Positions 61,085 to 64,000 of a DNA stretch of 64,000 bases are shown here, piece after piece; the first letter of the stretch is position 1; each line of letters starts with the position of its first letter. The translations under genes and the position numbers were made by a program. The DNA is from Demequina sp. TMPB413 (GTDB lineage Bacteria; Actinomycetota; Actinomycetes; Actinomycetales; Demequinaceae), in NCBI RefSeq assembly GCF_020447105.2, contig NZ_CP096184.1, positions 1,612,001 through 1,676,000 of the forward strand, written 5' to 3'. The notes under the pieces were generated by a model that had not been told where the DNA came from, did no database searches, and worked only from the letters and a program-made list of their open reading frames with translations.

Positions 61085-64000
61085 CTAGGCTTCGGCCGGT
61101 TCAGCGGCCGCGGAGGCCGCGTGGTGGCGGCGCACCCTGCGCCAGACCATGAAGGTTCCGAACGCCACCAACAGCCCGATGACAGCCGTGGTCGCGTACT
61201 GGATGTAGACCCAGGCTGGCGGCGTGTAGTCAACTGTCGCGCCAGGGGCGAGTCCGTTCATCGCGTTCGAGTTGGTGACCGTGAACAGGATGTTGTGGGT
61301 CGCGTCACGAATGTCGGTGACGGCCTTTGCCGAACTGGTGTCCTGGAAGGACTTGGAGGGCTGGAACGTCAGCGTAAGGTCCGTCCCAGCATCGATTCCC
61401 TCGTTGGGGTTCATGTAGGAGTACAGGTTGAAGTCGGAGATCGCGAAGCCTTCGAATCCCCACTCGTTGCGCAAGACCTCCGTCATGAGCGCCGGTGAAC
61501 CACCCGCCCACGTCGCACCGATCCTGTTGAACGAACTCATGATGCCGCCGGCACCGATCGTCGTCTCAGAGATCGTTCCTTGGTCATCCGACAGGTAGGC
61601 GACGTCCATCGTGACGTCCTTGATGACCATCTCGAATGGCTTCAGGTACAACTCCCTGATGGTCTGCTCGGTCGCCCAGGTGGCCACGCCGTTATTGACG
61701 CGGTTGGTCTCCTGCTCGTTGAGCGCGAAGTGCTTGACCATCGTGTAGACGCCCTTCTCCGCCACCGCGTTGGACACAGCAGTCGCCATCGCGCCCGACA
61801 ACAGCGGGTCCTCCGAGTAGTACTCGAAGTTGCGGCCGCCGAAAGGCGAGCGATGCAGGTTCACGGCAGGTGCGTACCAGCCATTGATGTCCTTCTGCAG
61901 CGCTTCTTCGCCGAGCATCCTGCCCATGGCCGCGGCGAGTTCCTTGTCCCAGGTCTGGGCGATCAGGAACTCTGACGGGTAGGCGACACCGTTGATGGAC
62001 GAATTGATGAAGGAAGAGAATCCTGCAGGTCCGTCAGGTTCAAGGGTCTGCGGCTTGGCGATCGACTCGATCGCGGCGGTCTGGTAGGCGCCGTTCAGGA
62101 GCAAATCAGTCATGCTGCCGACAGAGAGCGAGTCAAGCAACTCTTCCCACTTCGGGTCGTCCTTTGGCAGGCCCCTCAGGTCAATGAGAGCCAGTTCGGA
62201 GCGTTCGCCCGTCGTCGGCTTCTCGCCGTCGAAAGCCTCGGCCGCGGCGTCGTCGTCCCATGCTGCGAAGCCCTCGGCGACGGCCTCGCTCGCGATGTAG
62301 AGGTCAGGAGTCGGCGCCGTCGGGAAGGTGCCCGCGAAGTCCGCACGCGACATCGACAGGACCTTGCCCTCTTCTGGCTCGGCCGTGAACTGCGCCGAGA
62401 CGTCGTCGAACTGGTTGGTGACCTCCGCCAGGTCGCTTGACCTGGTGTTGGCGCCTGAATAGACCACGTCGGACTCGACGGTGTAGGTGATCGGTTCCGT
62501 CCCTGGTGCCACCGTGTGCGAGTCGGTGCGAAGGCTGATGACGTAGTCGCCCTCTTCCAGCACGTAGGCCCGCTCGCCCAGGTAGTCGTACGACGCCATG
62601 TCCTCGACCGCGAGTTCGATGGTCAAGGTCTCGCTGGCGCCGGGCTCGAGCAGTTCCGTCTTGTCGAAGCCGCCCAGCACCACCTCGGCCTTTTCGATGC
62701 CACCTTCGGTGTAAGGCGCGCTGTAGTACAGCTCGACGACGTCCTTGCCCGCGACCGCGCCGGTGTTGGTGACCTTGACGTCGACCTCCACCGATCCGTC
62801 AACGTCTCCGGCTTCCGTGCCCACGATCTCCCACTCGAAGTCCGTGTAGCTCAACCCGTAGCCGAAGGGGTAGACCACTGCGTTGTCGTAGTTGATGAAG
62901 CCCTCGGCTGCGGCCGTCTCGTAGTAGCGGTAGCCGATGTAGATACCCTCGGCATAGTTCACAAACGGGGCGTCCGACGTGACGGTGGCGTTCGACGTGG
63001 CGCGTTCGATGCTCGAGACCGGGTACGACACTTCAAGGTTCTCGTAGATGAAGTCGCCGAAGTTGACGAAGGTGGGGTCGGCGGTGAAGTCGGCGGCCCA
63101 CAGGTCCGCCGTGCGGCCGGAGGGGTTGACCTCGCCGCTCAGAATGCTGCCGACGGCGTTGAGACCGGTGGCGCCTGGCGAACCGGCGAGCAAGATCGCG
63201 TCGATGCCGCGGTCGCTTTGCAGGTCGCCCATCTCGATCGTGGTGGAGGAGTTGACCACCACGACGACGGTCTCGAAGTTGGCCTTCGCCAGGTCGATCA
63301 GGTCGCGCTCGTCCTTGTTGAGCTCGAGCTGGTGCTGGCCAGGCTCAGCGTTGTCATCCCAGTCCGTCATGTCCTGCGTGAGGTCTCCACCCTCGCCGCC
63401 TGGACGGCCGATGTAGACCACTGCCGCGTCGGCGAAGTCGGGGAACGACGCTGCGTGAGCCTCGTACTCGCCGACGGGGAGTTCGCCGATGTTGTATGTC
63501 GACTTGCCGGGGTTGTCCATCTCGATGTAGCCGCGGCGGTTGTCCTTCGCAAAGGCCTCAATCGCGGCGAAGACCTGGTCGTTGACCTGGAAACCAGCGT
63601 TCTCGAGCCCCGCACGAGCCGTGACTGCCGAGTTCGTGTCAACGGAACCGGAGCCGGAGCCGCCGAAAACGGGGTCGGCTGCCGCGCGGCCCAGCATCGT
63701 CACGCGCGAGTTTGCGGCGAGGGGCAGGGCGCCAGACTCGTTCTTCGCGAGGACGATGCCACCGGCGGCGATCTCTTCGACGAGCGCCCTAGCGGCCTCG
63801 TCGACTTCCTCAATAGTGGAGAACTCCGAGGTGTAGTAGTCGGTGTCCCAGCCCGCCGACTCCTCAGAGTTGGTGAACGTGTAGGTGCCAGAGCCAAATT
63901 GCGAGGCAACCCAGCCGCCAGCGACGTTGAGCGCCACGTTCGCCACAATGGCGACGGCAGTCACCAGGGTGAGGACGGGCACCCAGATCGCAAGGTACTT
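61085..64000 (-). CDS. Membrane-anchored GH3-family protein with permuted domains, 5' part outside window
   Basis: At least 972 residues; the frame stays open through KYLAIWVPVLTLV to the right edge, so the true start lies beyond it. An N-terminal helix comes first. The GH3 alpha/beta sandwich domain follows (GGIVLAKNESGALPLAANSRV, then GYGLSYTDFEWE), then an Fn3-like part, and only then the TIM-barrel domain (DGPAGFSSF, HRSPFGGRNFEYYSEDP, MVKHFALNEQE, nucleophile Asp at 61433-61435 in AISDFNLYSY). A C-terminal helix (YIQYATTAVIGLLVAFGTFMVW) anchors it. This C-to-N domain order is the reverse of the neighbouring GH3. It should act on the outer face of the membrane on beta-linked glycans. Confidence 0.88.
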   Translation of the reverse strand, partial: KYLAIWVPVLTLVTAVAIVANVALNVAGGWVASQFGSGTYTFTNSEESAGWDTDYYTSEFSTIEEVDEAARALVEEIAAGGIVLAKNESGALPLAANSRVTMLGRAAADPVFGGSGSGSVDTNSAVTARAGLENAGFQVNDQVFAAIEAFAKDNRRGYIEMDNPGKSTYNIGELPVGEYEAHAASFPDFADAAVVYIGRPGGEGGDLTQDMTDWDDNAEPGQHQLELNKDERDLIDLAKANFETVVVVVNSSTTIEMGDLQSDRGIDAILLAGSPGATGLNAVGSILSGEVNPSGRTADLWAADFTADPTFVNFGDFIYENLEVSYPVSSIERATSNATVTSDAPFVNYAEGIYIGYRYYETAAAEGFINYDNAVVYPFGYGLSYTDFEWEIVGTEAGDVDGSVEVDVKVTNTGAVAGKDVVELYYSAPYTEGGIEKAEVVLGGFDKTELLEPGASETLTIELAVEDMASYDYLGERAYVLEEGDYVISLRTDSHTVAPGTEPITYTVESDVVYSGANTRSSDLAEVTNQFDDVSAQFTAEPEEGKVLSMSRADFAGTFPTAPTPDLYIASEAVAEGFAAWDDDAAAEAFDGEKPTTGERSELALIDLRGLPKDDPKWEELLDSLSVGSMTDLLLNGAYQTAAIESIAKPQTLEPDGPAGFSSFINSSINGVAYPSEFLIAQTWDKELAAAMGRMLGEEALQKDINGWYAPAVNLHRSPFGGRNFEYYSEDPLLSGAMATAVSNAVAEKGVYTMVKHFALNEQETNRVNNGVATWATEQTIRELYLKPFEMVIKDVTMDVAYLSDDQGTISETTIGAGGIMSSFNRIGATWAGGSPALMTEVLRNEWGFEGFAISDFNLYSYMNPNEGIDAGTDLTLTFQPSKSFQDTSSAKAVTDIRDATHNILFTVTNSNAMNGLAPGATVDYTPPAWVYIQYATTAVIGLLVAFGTFMVWRRVRRHHAASAAAEPAEA

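Overview
The window is high-GC, densely coded DNA from an actinobacterium, most likely a facultatively anaerobic or fermentative member of the Micrococcales. The evidence for this is the actinobacterial prfB-ftsE-ftsX-M23-smpB order, a tmRNA whose tag reads ADSKRTDFALAA, a DUF2207 protein, an actinobacterial-style Tad locus, and a UDP-galactopyranose mutase next to envelope glycosyltransfer genes. The anaerobic side is unusually strong: a giant pyruvate:ferredoxin oxidoreductase, an AdhE aldehyde/alcohol dehydrogenase, and pyruvate formate-lyase with its activase all lie within about 36 kb. I cannot name the species.

Layout. 1-2.0 kb: Na+/Ca2+ exchanger (cut by the window edge) and a membrane fatty-acid desaturase. 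2.3-10.2 kb: two overlapping genes, a 1667-residue PFOR with an extra C-terminal ferredoxin and a 952-residue fusion of the two Nfn (NADPH:ferredoxin oxidoreductase) subunits. 10.4-24.3 kb: housekeeping and signalling genes (aldo/keto reductase, CBS-GGDEF-EAL protein, tmRNA, thioesterase, TetR with an MMPL exporter, DUF2207, smpB, FtsEX with an M23 hydrolase, prfB). 24.5-36.5 kb: fermentation and sulfur block (adhE, an OFA-type MFS carrier with a 36-residue partner, a SLAC1/TehA-family channel gene split by a complete IS21-family element, a rhodanese lipoprotein, pflA, pflB). 36.6-42.5 kb: orphan solute-binding lipoprotein and a seven-gene Tad pilus locus. 42.6-46.4 kb: two small membrane proteins, an SRAP protein, another membrane protein and BirA. 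46.4-53.1 kb: a self-contained PTS polyol operon (IIC, IIB, IIA, Zn dehydrogenase, DeoR regulator, PfkB kinase, HPr, EI). 53.3-55.4 kb: LytTR/GHKL two-component pair. 55.4-64 kb: galactofuranose-type envelope operon headed by a GH3 glycosidase, and upstream a second, domain-permuted, membrane-anchored GH3 enzyme that runs off the window.

How it fits together. Pyruvate can go to acetyl-CoA by PFOR (electrons to ferredoxin and then, through the Nfn-like fusion, to NAD(P)) or by PFL (formate), with AdhE re-oxidising NADH to ethanol and the OFA carrier a candidate organic-anion transporter. A short direct repeat, GGTCC-TR-GGTCC, recurs upstream of PFOR, adhE, the carrier and pflB, and I saw it nowhere else in the window, so these genes may share an oxygen- or redox-responsive regulator. 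The rhodanese and the broken SLAC1 gene share a different, nearly identical 16-bp operator of the CsoR/CstR type, overlapping each predicted -10 box. The IS insertion is exactly resolvable: removing it and one copy of the 4-bp duplication restores an open frame of 326 codons.
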